Source: Paucibacter sp. Y2R2-4
GTDB lineage: Bacteria; Pseudomonadota; Gammaproteobacteria; Burkholderiales; Burkholderiaceae_C
DNA length: 64,000 bases
Direction: 5' to 3'
Assembly (NCBI RefSeq): GCF_025717535.1
Contig: NZ_JAJIRO010000006.1
Location: 248,001 to 312,000 of the forward strand
Position 1 is the first letter of the stretch. Each line of letters starts with the position of its first letter. The notes beneath the pieces are model-generated. The model made no database searches and had not been told where the DNA came from. It saw only the letters and a program-made list of their open reading frames with translations. The position numbers and the translations under genes were made by a program. Positions 1 through 8,018 of the stretch are shown piece by piece.

Positions 1-427
1 GCTGTGCCAGATGTTGGCGTTGCTCGCGCAGGGCAAGGCCCAACTCATTGTGCAAGCGCAGCAAGTCGCCCAGCTCACCGTAACGTTGAGAACCCTCGGC
101 GGCGAGCGAGAGGCTGAAGTCTCCATCGCGGTAGCTCAAGACCGAGCCTTGCAGGGCACGAAGCAATTTGTGCAGTGGCGCCAGCATCAGCTGAGAGAGC
201 AGCAGCACGAAGGGCAGAAGTAACAAGAGGCTCCAGCCCAGCGCCGTGACGCTCCAGGCTTGAGGTATCAAGTCCGGGCGTCCCAATCCCGTCAAGAGAG
301 CTGGCAGCGGCCAGACCACCAGGGCCGCATGCATCAGGCCTCCTGCCAAAGCAGCCAAGAGCAGCAGCAGGCTCAGGCGCAGCTGCAAGGACAATTTGAA
401 TCTGGGGCGCTGGCTTGGTGAACCCAT
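1..427 (-). CDS. Membrane sensor histidine kinase, N-terminal part (runs off the window)
   Basis: The frame opens with ATG at 427 (MGSPSQRPRFKLSLQLRLSL) and stays open to the window edge, giving about 142 residues. I see two hydrophobic segments (about residues 18-40 and 60-80) around a short periplasmic loop, then an amphipathic HAMP-like stretch (FVLLLSQLMLAPLHKLLRAL) and the start of a coiled coil. The H-box and ATPase domains would lie outside the window. One base separates its start from the stop of the NtrC-type response regulator, so the two genes are surely co-transcribed and probably form a cognate kinase/regulator pair. The kinase call is inferred from this topology and pairing, because no catalytic domain is visible. 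It is the last visible gene of the operon starting near 7804. Confidence 0.75.
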   Translation of the reverse strand, partial: MGSPSQRPRFKLSLQLRLSLLLLLAALAGGLMHAALVVWPLPALLTGLGRPDLIPQAWSVTALGWSLLLLLPFVLLLSQLMLAPLHKLLRALQGSVLSYRDGDFSLSLAAEGSQRYGELGDLLRLHNELGLALREQRQHLAQ

Positions 428-428
428 C

Positions 429-1793
429 TCAAGCCGCAGTGTCAAGGCCGTAACGTTCCATTCGACGGTACAAAGCCTGACGCGATAAGCCTAAATCCTG
501 GGCGGCCCGGCTGACCACGCCGCTGGCGTTCGCAAGCGCTTTGATGACGGCCTCTCGGCTGGGTTCATCCAAGTTGCGCGTATTGCTGGGCGGAAGCGCG
601 CTGCTGCTCTCTAGGCCCAGATGGCTGGCCTGAATGGGGCCGCCTGCCGCCAGCAGGCCGGCGCGCGCCATCACGTTCTTCAATTCGCGCACATTGCCCG
701 GCCAGCTGTGGCTGAGCAGCGCGGCGCGGGCTGCATCACTCAGGCTCGCGGGTTTGGCAGAGCCAGAAGCAGCCAAGAAATGCTCGGCCAGCGGCAAGAT
801 GTCCTCACGGCGCTGCGCCAGCGCAGCCAAGCGCAGCTCAAACACATTCAGTCGGTAGTACAAGTCCTCGCGGAAACTGCCGGCCGCCACCATGGCTTTC
901 AAGTCGGCATTGGTGGCGCTGATGATGCGCACCTCGGCTTCGCGGGTGCGGCTGGAGCCGAGCCGCTCGAAGCGGCCGGTTTCCAAGACGCGCAGCAACT
1001 TGACTTGGCCGGCCAAAGGCAGGGTGCCGATCTCGTCGAGGAAGAGGGTGCCACCATCGGCCGCTTCAAAGCGCCCCTCGCGTGCTTTGTGCGCGCCGGT
1101 GAAGGCGCCGCTGTCGGCCCCGAACAACTCGGCTTCAATCAAGTCCGCCGGCAAGGCGCCGCAGTTCAGCGCCACAAACGGACCCTTGCGGCGCGTGGAG
1201 TTGGCGTGCAGCAAGGCCGCCAGCCGCTCTTTGCCGCAGCCGTTCGGACCGCTCACCAAGACCGGCAAGTCGGTGCGAGCCACTTGGGCCGCTAACTCCA
1301 AAGTTGATTGCATGGCCTCGGAGGCAAACACCAAGCCCTGCAGATCAAAGTTGCTTTGCAAAGCTTGGCGGCGGTCCTGGCGCTCTTGGTGGTGGCGGCG
1401 TAGCTGAGCTGCCGACTCGGACAGCTCCAACAGGTTCTCCACGGTCAGCACCAGCTTGGCATCGTCCCAAGGCTTGGCCAGGTAGTCTGCCGCGCCGGCC
1501 TTGACCAGTTCAACCGCTGCCTCCAACCGGGTCCAGGCGGTCAGCAGGATCACCGGCAGATCGCTGTGGCGCGCGCGAATCGCCTTGAACAGCGCCGCGC
1601 CCTCGGCGCCGGAGGTGGTGTCGGCGCTGAAGTTCATGTCCTGGATCACCAGGTCGACGTTGCCGCGCGCCAGCAGGGCCAAGCCTTGCTCGGGCGTGGC
1701 GGCGTAGAGCGGCTCGATGTCATGCAGTGACAGCAGCAGCGAGAGGGCCTCGCCGACGCCGGGGTTGTCATCAATGATCAGAACAGTGCGCAT
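429..1793 (-). CDS. NtrC-family sigma-54-dependent response regulator
   Basis: 454 residues from ATG at 1793; a TTG at 1811 is in frame but would only add MLCCRP. The receiver domain (about 1-125) has the acidic pair D8-D9 in LIIDDN, phospho-acceptor D52 in VDLVIQDMNF and the conserved lysine in YLAKPWDD. The AAA+ domain (about 155-390) has Walker A GPNGCGKE, an exact GAFTGA sigma-54 contact loop (about residue 230) and Walker B GGTLFLDEIG. The C-terminus is a Fis-type helix-turn-helix (VSRAAQDLGLSRQALYRRM). It is the sixth gene of an exporter operon whose promoter region carries a -24/-12 element, so it probably activates its own operon after phosphorylation by the downstream kinase. The family call is firm; the target is inferred. 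Confidence 0.93.
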   Translation of the reverse strand: MRTVLIIDDNPGVGEALSLLLSLHDIEPLYAATPEQGLALLARGNVDLVIQDMNFSADTTSGAEGAALFKAIRARHSDLPVILLTAWTRLEAAVELVKAGAADYLAKPWDDAKLVLTVENLLELSESAAQLRRHHQERQDRRQALQSNFDLQGLVFASEAMQSTLELAAQVARTDLPVLVSGPNGCGKERLAALLHANSTRRKGPFVALNCGALPADLIEAELFGADSGAFTGAHKAREGRFEAADGGTLFLDEIGTLPLAGQVKLLRVLETGRFERLGSSRTREAEVRIISATNADLKAMVAAGSFREDLYYRLNVFELRLAALAQRREDILPLAEHFLAASGSAKPASLSDAARAALLSHSWPGNVRELKNVMARAGLLAAGGPIQASHLGLESSSALPPSNTRNLDEPSREAVIKALANASGVVSRAAQDLGLSRQALYRRMERYGLDTAA

Positions 1794-1811
1794 GGGGCGG
1801 CAGCATAGCAA

Positions 1812-3032
1812 TCAAGCGCCGCGCAGGGCCGCCACCGGCGGCAAAGCGGCGGCACGCCGCGCCGGAGCCAACACGGCCAGTTGGCCCAAGCCCCACAAAA
1901 TGAGTGCTCCCAGCGGCAGGAAGGCCAGCGGCAGCGGCGGCATGGCGTACTGCTTCATCAGGGCCACGCTGATGCCATAGGCCGCGCCCATGCCGAGCAC
2001 GATGCCGACCGTCGAGAGGATGAAGTTCTCGGTCTGGAAGTAGCGCAAGATCTGACCCCGAGTGGCGCCCAGCGCGCGGCGAGTCCCAATCATGCGGGTG
2101 CGCTGCTGCACCCAGAAGCTGGCCAGGCCGACGATGCCAAAAGCGGTCACCACCAGCAGCGCCAGGCAGACGCCGGCCAGCAGATGGATCATGCTGCGGT
2201 CTTGGCGGTAGTAGCGGTCGCGCATATCGGACATCAGGCGGTTTTCAACCACGATGCGATTGGGTCCGTTCTTGCTCAGTGCGGCGGCGGCAGCTTTCGA
2301 GACCTCGTCGCGTTTGGCGGGATCGGTGCGCAGCAGGTAGTAGCCGTTGCGGAAGCTGGCGCGAATCGGCAGCACCATGTTGTAGCGCAGTGATTCATCC
2401 TTACCACCCGGCTGAGACGAGGCCAAAGTTTCCAAGATGCCAATGACGCGAACCGGTTTGTCGCCAAAGCCATAGACCACATTGCCCAAGGCATCGCCCT
2501 TGGGGAACATTTTCTGGGCCATCTCGCGGTTGAGAATGATGGCAGGCACCACCGGCGTCTGCGCAGTCTCGAAGTCGTTTTGGTTTTGGTACTCGTCCGC
2601 TTCGAAGTCGCGGCCGGCAATCAGACGCAGTCCGGTGGTTTTGAGCCAGCCTTCGCTGGCCAGATAGGTGGATGCCACCACCGACTCGCTGTCTTCCTTC
2701 TCTTGCGTGCGCATGCCGCTCATCGTCATGTGGTCGCTGAAGGGGAACTGGTTCAGGAACGAAGCTTCCTTGACCTGGGGCAGGGCGCGCAGCACCTGCA
2801 GGTCGGAGTGGGTCAGGGCGTGAGGGTTCTCAATCGGGCCAATCCCGCCGAGATTGAGGGCGATGATTTCTTGGTCGGCCAGACCCGAGGGCTCATTGAT
2901 CTTCTCGATGCGTTGCAGGATCAAGAACAGCGCGTTGCAGACGATGGCACAAGTCAAGGCGATTTGAAGCACGATCAAGCCTGAGGCGGTTTTGTGGCGC
3001 TTCAAGGTGGCGAGGATGGGCAAGATGTCCAT
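1812..3032 (-). CDS. MacB/FtsX-type ABC transporter permease (second subunit)
   Basis: 406 residues. An N-terminal membrane anchor (about 18-40, LIVLQIALTCAIVCNALFLI) is followed by a large periplasmic MacB-type core (about 45-275) and three C-terminal helices (about 280-395) typical of FtsX domains, including the cytoplasmic coupling motif RTRMIGTRRALGATRGQI. It begins 33 bases after the preceding permease and ends 18 bases before the response regulator. MacB-like permeases do not move substrate through the inner membrane; they transmit ATP-driven motion to the periplasmic adaptor and outer-membrane channel. Having two non-identical permeases, each without a fused ATPase, suggests a heterodimer served by the single ATPase encoded at 5767-6489. 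The substrate is unknown. Confidence 0.88.
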   Translation of the reverse strand: MDILPILATLKRHKTASGLIVLQIALTCAIVCNALFLILQRIEKINEPSGLADQEIIALNLGGIGPIENPHALTHSDLQVLRALPQVKEASFLNQFPFSDHMTMSGMRTQEKEDSESVVASTYLASEGWLKTTGLRLIAGRDFEADEYQNQNDFETAQTPVVPAIILNREMAQKMFPKGDALGNVVYGFGDKPVRVIGILETLASSQPGGKDESLRYNMVLPIRASFRNGYYLLRTDPAKRDEVSKAAAAALSKNGPNRIVVENRLMSDMRDRYYRQDRSMIHLLAGVCLALLVVTAFGIVGLASFWVQQRTRMIGTRRALGATRGQILRYFQTENFILSTVGIVLGMGAAYGISVALMKQYAMPPLPLAFLPLGALILWGLGQLAVLAPARRAAALPPVAALRGA

Positions 3033-3065
3033 GATGGGGCGGGCCTTATTCGATTCCAGAGGGCT

Positions 3066-4376
3066 TTACTGCGACTTCAGTTGCAGCGCGGGGGTGACTT
3101 GGCAGGCGCGCCATGCGGGCAAGATGCCGGCAATCAAGCTCGCGACCAGGGCCAGGCCCAAGGTGCTGAGCAGCATCAGGCTGTCCATCTGGATCAGCGA
3201 GCCATAGTTGCTGGCGCCCACGCGCACTGCCTGCACACCCAGCCAGGTCAGACCCAGGCCCAACAAGCCACCCAGCAAGCCAAGGCTGCCAGCCTCGACG
3301 AGAAACTGCGCAAAGATCTGGCGGCGCGGTGCACCCAAGGCGCGGCGCACGCCGATCTCGCCCGAGCGTCGCAGCGCCTTCGCCAATTGCAAGCCGACGG
3401 TATTGGTCAAGCAAACGGCCAGGAAGCCGAAGGCCAGCCACAGCTGCAAACCAATGTCCTCGGGCACCACCTGCTGCTGCTTGAGCCAAGTCATCACATC
3501 ACGCATTCGCACATTGCTGGGCCGCTCGAAACGGCCGCTGCTGCGCTGCTGCTCTGAGTACTGGTTCAGATAGGCGCGGTAGTTGCGGGCTTTTTCAGGA
3601 CTGTCGACTTGAGCCCAGTATTGAATCCATGAGCAAGGGGCATTGAGGGCTCGCGCATCGCCGCCGGCCGGGTCTCCCCAACATTGGAAATTGCCGGAGA
3701 TTCCAAAGCGCAGCACCATCGCGGTGCTGAAGGGGATGTAGATGTCGTCGATCCTGGAGAAGGCACCATTGGTCAGATCGAAATAACGGGGCACGACGCG
3801 CCAGTCGTTCATCACGCCGACGATGGTGATGTCTTTGTCCCGCACCCGCAGCGTCTTGCCACGGCTGTCGATGCCACCGAACAAGCGCTCATTCAGAGAC
3901 TTGGAGATCACCGCGACACGGGCTTCGCTCTTGTCGTCTTCCGCGGTCCAGCCCTTACCGTAGAGAAAAGGCACTTCAAACATCGGGAAGAAGTCCGCCG
4001 AGGTGTTGCGCGAGAGGGCAATAAAGGGCTGCTGACCCGCCTGCGGCGGTGTGATGGGCACATTGCCGCCCGACATCATGACCTGTTTGTCTGCGCGAGC
4101 CTCGCGCAGCAAGTTCTCGGCATCAAAGCGGGTCAGCTGCAAATTGGGCTCATTGCCCGGCTTGTAGCCGCGCATGGGGCTGGCATCAAGTTGGATGTTG
4201 AAGAGCTGTCTGCTTTTGCTGGGAATGGGGTCTCCCGACAGCACATGGAAGACCGTCAAAGTCGTCATGCAGGCGGCCACGCCCATGGCGATGGTCAGCA
4301 GCATCAAGGCGGTCAGGCCTCGGGATGACTTGAAGCTGCGCAGCGCCAAATCAAAGTAATAGCTCAACATCATCAT
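3066..4376 (-). CDS. MacB/FtsX-type ABC transporter permease (first subunit)
   Basis: 436 residues from the first ATG of an ATGATGATG run at 4376. That ATG overlaps the stop of the TolC-like gene as ATGA, which favours translational coupling over a longer upstream start. An N-terminal helix (about 22-45, LTALMLLTIAMGVAACMTTL) precedes a MacB periplasmic domain (about 50-300) and three C-terminal FtsX helices with the coupling segment RRSGEIGVRRALGAPRRQIF. It differs clearly from the second permease, so the two are not a recent duplication. Together with the separate ATPase, adaptor and channel it completes a MacA-MacB-TolC-like export machine spread over five genes. Confidence 0.88.
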   Translation of the reverse strand: MMMLSYYFDLALRSFKSSRGLTALMLLTIAMGVAACMTTLTVFHVLSGDPIPSKSRQLFNIQLDASPMRGYKPGNEPNLQLTRFDAENLLREARADKQVMMSGGNVPITPPQAGQQPFIALSRNTSADFFPMFEVPFLYGKGWTAEDDKSEARVAVISKSLNERLFGGIDSRGKTLRVRDKDITIVGVMNDWRVVPRYFDLTNGAFSRIDDIYIPFSTAMVLRFGISGNFQCWGDPAGGDARALNAPCSWIQYWAQVDSPEKARNYRAYLNQYSEQQRSSGRFERPSNVRMRDVMTWLKQQQVVPEDIGLQLWLAFGFLAVCLTNTVGLQLAKALRRSGEIGVRRALGAPRRQIFAQFLVEAGSLGLLGGLLGLGLTWLGVQAVRVGASNYGSLIQMDSLMLLSTLGLALVASLIAGILPAWRACQVTPALQLKSQ

Positions 4377-5752
4377 GATGAAGCTCCAGGGGCTTGTTGC
4401 GTGTCTGTTGGGTCTTGCTTGGGCTTGTCCGGCCGCAGCCATTGATTGGCTGCGGCCAACTCGGTCTCATCCAAGGCGCCGGCCGCTTGGCTCAAGAGCA
4501 GCTTGGCCAGCACATGGCGGTGGCGGGCTTGCTCATAGGCGTTTTGTGCCGAGGCCTGGGTCTGGATGGCCAGCAGCAGATCGGTCATGCTGCGCGTGCC
4601 CAGGGCCTGGCCGGCGCGGGTGGAGGCCAAGGCTTGGTCGGCGGCCTGCACGGCCATGCGGCCAGTCTCCATCTGCGCCAAGGTGGAGAGCACGGCTTGG
4701 AATTTCGCCTGCGTCTCGCGGATCAGGGCGCGCTTGGCGCTTTCTTGCTCGCTTTGGATGGCATCGCGCCGGTAGCTGGCCTGACGAACTTGGGAGGCGG
4801 TGGCGCCACCGGCGAAAAGTGGAATCGTCAGCTGCACGCCGAGGGTGTTGACGGTGCGCCCGCTTAAGTTCGGCGTCACGCCGGAGCCGCTTTGGCGATC
4901 GCTGTCCAAACCGAGGCTGAGCTTGGGCAGATGGCTGGCGCGCGCCGCTTCGATGCGTCGCTCGCTGGCGCTCAGTTCAGCGGCGCTGGCCTTGAGCGTG
5001 GGGTTGCTGCTGAGCGCGCGCTCCACCCAGGCCTGTGGTTCTTGCGGTTGCGGCGGCAGAGCCGGCAGCTCGCTCGCCAGCGTGGCCAGGGCGCCCGGCT
5101 CTTGGCCGATGATTTGCGCCAGCGCTTGCTGGGCATCGGCAAAGTCTTGCTGAGCTTGCACCAGCTGGCCGCGCACCAATTGATGAAAGCTGCGTGCTTG
5201 GTCGACGTCGACTTGGGCGGACAGTCCGGCTGCGAAGCGAGCCTGCGCCTGCTGAACTTGATCGGCAAAGGCACGTTCATTGGCCTGCGTGGTGCTGACG
5301 CCGGCGCGTGCCAGCAGCACGCCGAAATAGGCCCTGGCGACGCGCGCGCAGAGCTCTTGTTCGGCGGCGCGCAGACGTGCTTCATCGGCCGACAGGCGCT
5401 CGTTCTCGGCCTGCAGCGTGCGCCACTGCGCCACGTCGACCAGGCTTTGGCTCAGTCGGCTGCCGAGCAAGCGGCTCTCCACATGGCCCGGAAGACCTGA
5501 GGTCTCGGCGTGGTTTTGCTCCACTTGCAGACGCCATTGCGGCAGCATTGCAGCGCGGGCTTGCTCGGTGGATTCTTGCTGGATGCCGCGCTGGGCCTGG
5601 GCCGAGGCCAAGAGCGGATCGGCCGCGCGCGCCTGGGCGTAGATGCTGAGCAGATCGCTTCCGCCTGCTTGTGCTTGTACTTGCGCCTGCGCCTGCTGGC
5701 AGCTCCAGGCGGCGAGCACCAGCAGAAGCCCTTGTTTGAGGGTCTTGTTCAT
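4373..5752 (-). CDS. TolC-family outer-membrane efflux protein
   Basis: 459 residues from ATG at 5752, giving MNKTLKQGLLLVLAAWSC and a clear signal peptide ending near AQA. A TTG at 5770 would overlap the ATPase stop as TTGA and add six residues, so it remains an alternative. The mature protein shows the duplicated OEP pattern: long alanine/glutamine-rich amphipathic helices, a first repeat about 30-215 and a second about 225-420, each with a beta-strand segment (for example ARAYFGVLLARAG). It would be the trimeric channel for the exporter. Its stop overlaps the first permease start by four bases. Confidence 0.9.
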   Translation of the reverse strand: MNKTLKQGLLLVLAAWSCQQAQAQVQAQAGGSDLLSIYAQARAADPLLASAQAQRGIQQESTEQARAAMLPQWRLQVEQNHAETSGLPGHVESRLLGSRLSQSLVDVAQWRTLQAENERLSADEARLRAAEQELCARVARAYFGVLLARAGVSTTQANERAFADQVQQAQARFAAGLSAQVDVDQARSFHQLVRGQLVQAQQDFADAQQALAQIIGQEPGALATLASELPALPPQPQEPQAWVERALSSNPTLKASAAELSASERRIEAARASHLPKLSLGLDSDRQSGSGVTPNLSGRTVNTLGVQLTIPLFAGGATASQVRQASYRRDAIQSEQESAKRALIRETQAKFQAVLSTLAQMETGRMAVQAADQALASTRAGQALGTRSMTDLLLAIQTQASAQNAYEQARHRHVLAKLLLSQAAGALDETELAAANQWLRPDKPKQDPTDTQQAPGASS

Positions 5753-5766
5753 CAAGCCGAGCTTTC

Positions 5767-6489
5767 TCAATCGACCCGGGCGCGCTGGCCCTGGAACAAG
5801 GCCGGGTCTAGCGCCAACTCGGCGGCGATGTCGACCACCTGGCCGTCGATCACATGCACATTGCGCTGCGCGCGTGCGGCCAGCTGCGGGTCGTGGGTGA
5901 CCATCACGATGGTGGCGCCGTCGCGGTGCAGCTCTTCCAGCAGCTCCATCACGCTGCGGGCCATCTGACTGTCGAGATTGCCGGTGGGCTCGTCGGCCAG
6001 CAGCAGCTTGGGTTCGCCGGCCAGGGCGCGGGCAATGGCCACGCGTTGCTGCTGTCCACCGGACAGCTCGGCCGGGTAATGCTTGGCGCGGGCCGACAGG
6101 CCGACCCGAGCTAGCGCGTCCGAGGCGCGCTTCTTGCGCTCGGCTGCTCCCATGCCGCGATAGCGCAGTGGCACTTCGATATTGTCCAGAACGTTCAGGT
6201 CCGGGATCAGATTGAAGGCCTGAAAGACAAAGCCAATTTTCTGATTTCGGATCTTGGAGCGGGCATCGTCATTCATGCGGCTGACGTCCACGCCGTCCAA
6301 CTCGTAGCTGCCGCTGCTGAAGGCTTCCAGCAAACCGGCGATGGTCAGAAACGTGGTCTTGCCGGAGCCCGAGGGCCCGGTGACGGCGACGAACTCGCCT
6401 TGTTTCACTTCGAGGTGAAAGTCGCGCAAGGCATAGGTCTCGACCATTTCGGTGCGGTAGACCTTGGCCAGGGATTTCATCTTCAACAT
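5767..6489 (-). CDS. LolD/MacB-type ABC transporter ATPase
   Basis: 240 residues, normal length for a stand-alone LolD/FtsE/MacB ATPase. Visible motifs are Walker [13 protein letters not shown] (about residue 39), Q-loop in [17 protein letters not shown] signature [15 protein letters not shown], Walker [13 protein letters not shown] and the H-loop in [10 protein letters not shown]. The ATG is preceded by a good ribosome site, AGGAG about nine bases upstream. It lies between the adaptor gene (40-base gap) and the TolC gene. It should power the two FtsX-type permeases encoded downstream. Confidence 0.95.
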   Translation of the reverse strand: MLKMKSLAKVYRTEMVETYALRDFHLEVKQGEFVAVTGPSGSGKTTFLTIAGLLEAFSSGSYELDGVDVSRMNDDARSKIRNQKIGFVFQAFNLIPDLNVLDNIEVPLRYRGMGAAERKKRASDALARVGLSARAKHYPAELSGGQQQRVAIARALAGEPKLLLADEPTGNLDSQMARSVMELLEELHRDGATIVMVTHDPQLAARAQRNVHVIDGQVVDIAAELALDPALFQGQRARVD

Positions 6490-6529
6490 GGTGTGTGGCT
6501 CCTGTGAAAGGGAATGGAGTAGCGGGCGC

Positions 6530-7804
6530 TCAGCGGCTGATGCTGGCGCGCTGCGCGTCTTTGAAGTTGTCGGCGCCCGAGATGACGACTTGTTCGCCGG
6601 CCTTCAGGCCTTCGAGCACCTCGACCTTGGCCAGGCTTTGCAGTCCTAAGCGAATGGGCCGTTTCTCGGCCTGATCGCCTTGCAGCACATAGGCAAAGTG
6701 GCCGCCGCCTTCTTCGACAAAGCTGCCGCGCGGCAGCGTCAGCACCTTGTCGCGGTGGTCCAGCAGCATGCGTACCGAGAGACGCTGGTTCTGCCTCAGC
6801 TGCTCAGGCTGCTTGCCCTCGAAGCGCAGGCGTGCTGCCACTTCGCCACTCACAACTTCGGGTGAGACGGAACTGAGCAGGCCCTTCCAGCGCTGGTCGC
6901 TGCCGCCGCTGATCTCGCCGCCCATATTCGGCTGCAGCTCACGCGCCAGGCTCTCGGCCACCTGAATCTGCACCTCCAGCGCCGACAGGTCCACCACCGA
7001 CAGCAGCTTGGCGTCCTTGGCCACGCTGGCGCGGTCGCTGACAAAGAGCTGGCCGACTTGGCCGTCCACCGGCGAGCGCAGATTCAATTCGTCCAGTTGA
7101 CGCTCCACATCCTTCACGACCAATGCTTGGCGCTCGAAAGCCTGGCGCTTGGCCTGCAGCTCAAACTTGACGGCATCGTCCTTCAGCCCCAGCAGCTCGC
7201 GTGCCTGCTTCAAGGCTACCTGCGCCTTGGCCAGGGTGTCGCGCGCCTGGTCCACTTGCGCGGCCGCCGTGGCGCCGGCTTTGAAGGCCTGGGTTTGGCG
7301 GGCCAACTCGTTCTCGGCTGCTTTGTGGCTGATGCTGGCGGTGTCCAACTGGCTTTGGTCTTGGGCGCGTTGCTGGCGTGAGTCGGCCTGGGCGCGCAGC
7401 CATTCGCTTTGCAAGGCATCGGCGTTGGCGCGCTCCTGACCCAGTCGCGCCGTCAGCTCCGGGCTGGCAATCTTGAGCAAGACCTGACCCCGCTTCACCT
7501 GATCGCCGGCCTGCACGCTCAAGGCGACCGTGCCGGCGTTGCCGGCGTACAGCGTCGGGCTGTTGGCCGCAACCACCCGGCCTTCGGCGGCGATATCGCG
7601 CGTCAGCGGGCCGAGCTCCACCGTCCCGAGAGAGAGCCGGGCCAGGCTGACCGAGGCGCCGCCGCCGAGTTGCTTGAAGAGTTGCTGCCCGCCATAGCCC
7701 AGCAGGGCGAGGCTGGCCAGAGCCAAGGCCGCGAGGCTCAAGCGGCGCCGGCGCCCGGAGCTGGGGGCCAAGATTTGGTCCTGGGCGGAGGTGTCTCGAA
7801 TCAT
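6530..7804 (-). CDS. HlyD/MacA-type periplasmic adaptor subunit
   Basis: 424 residues. A basic N-terminus (SSGRRRRLSL) and one transmembrane anchor (about 22-42) precede a biotinyl-lipoyl half-domain (GTVALSVQAGDQVKRGQVLL), a long alpha-helical hairpin rich in Q, A, K and E (about 110-225), the second lipoyl half (LRSPVDGQVGQLFVSDRASV), then beta-barrel and membrane-proximal domains. It is the first gene of the exporter operon; the sigma-54 promoter lies 63 bases upstream of its ATG. In MacA-type systems the adaptor bridges the inner-membrane permeases to TolC. The long hairpin fits docking to a TolC-like partner. Confidence 0.93.
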   Translation of the reverse strand: MIRDTSAQDQILAPSSGRRRRLSLAALALASLALLGYGGQQLFKQLGGGASVSLARLSLGTVELGPLTRDIAAEGRVVAANSPTLYAGNAGTVALSVQAGDQVKRGQVLLKIASPELTARLGQERANADALQSEWLRAQADSRQQRAQDQSQLDTASISHKAAENELARQTQAFKAGATAAAQVDQARDTLAKAQVALKQARELLGLKDDAVKFELQAKRQAFERQALVVKDVERQLDELNLRSPVDGQVGQLFVSDRASVAKDAKLLSVVDLSALEVQIQVAESLARELQPNMGGEISGGSDQRWKGLLSSVSPEVVSGEVAARLRFEGKQPEQLRQNQRLSVRMLLDHRDKVLTLPRGSFVEEGGGHFAYVLQGDQAEKRPIRLGLQSLAKVEVLEGLKAGEQVVISGADNFKDAQRASISR

Positions 7805-7866
7805 GGTGTCGCTTGGCTTTCCTTGTTGGGTGCAAAGGCGCTTGTGGCGGCCTTGGCTCTCAAGAA

Positions 7867-7882
7867 TGCAAGCGGCGTGCCA
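7867..7882 (-). promoter_or_regulatory. Sigma-54 (-24/-12) promoter of the exporter operon
   Basis: Read on the minus strand the bases are TGGCAC-GCCGC-TTGCA, a perfect match to the consensus TGGCAC-N5-TTGCW with the invariant GG and GC ten bases apart. Transcription would start near 7855, about 50 bases before the adaptor ATG at 7804. The operon encodes an NtrC-type activator with an intact GAFTGA loop, which independently supports the call. Confidence 0.88.
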
Positions 7883-7947
7883 AGTGAGATCAGCCCTGCC
7901 ACGCCTTGTAAATCAAGGGCTTAGCGTGGCTTTCGCTTGGGCCTGAG

Positions 7948-8012
7948 TGTCCGCGGACAGGGGGCGGACAGTGGGTGGACAGCGCCGGACACGGCCCGCC
8001 ACGAGTGGACAG
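7948..8012 (-). promoter_or_regulatory. Candidate enhancer: helically phased GGACA repeats plus a palindrome
   Basis: On the plus strand GGACA occurs at 7955, 7966, 7977, 7987 and 8007, so the starts are 11, 11, 10 and 20 bases apart, near whole turns of the helix. The first copy is the right arm of the perfect palindrome TGTCCGCGGACA (7948-7959). The array sits about 65-130 bases upstream of the -24 element, the usual distance for NtrC-type activator sites. It fills the gap before the YceI-like gene's stop at 8019. Binding by the operon's own regulator is inferred. Confidence 0.7.
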
Positions 8013-8018
8013 CATGCT

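Noticed and set aside
7484-7498. REP-arm-like sequence GCAAGACCTGACCCC inside the adaptor gene
   Set aside because: It encodes the conserved lipoyl motif RGQVLLK, so coding constraint explains it.
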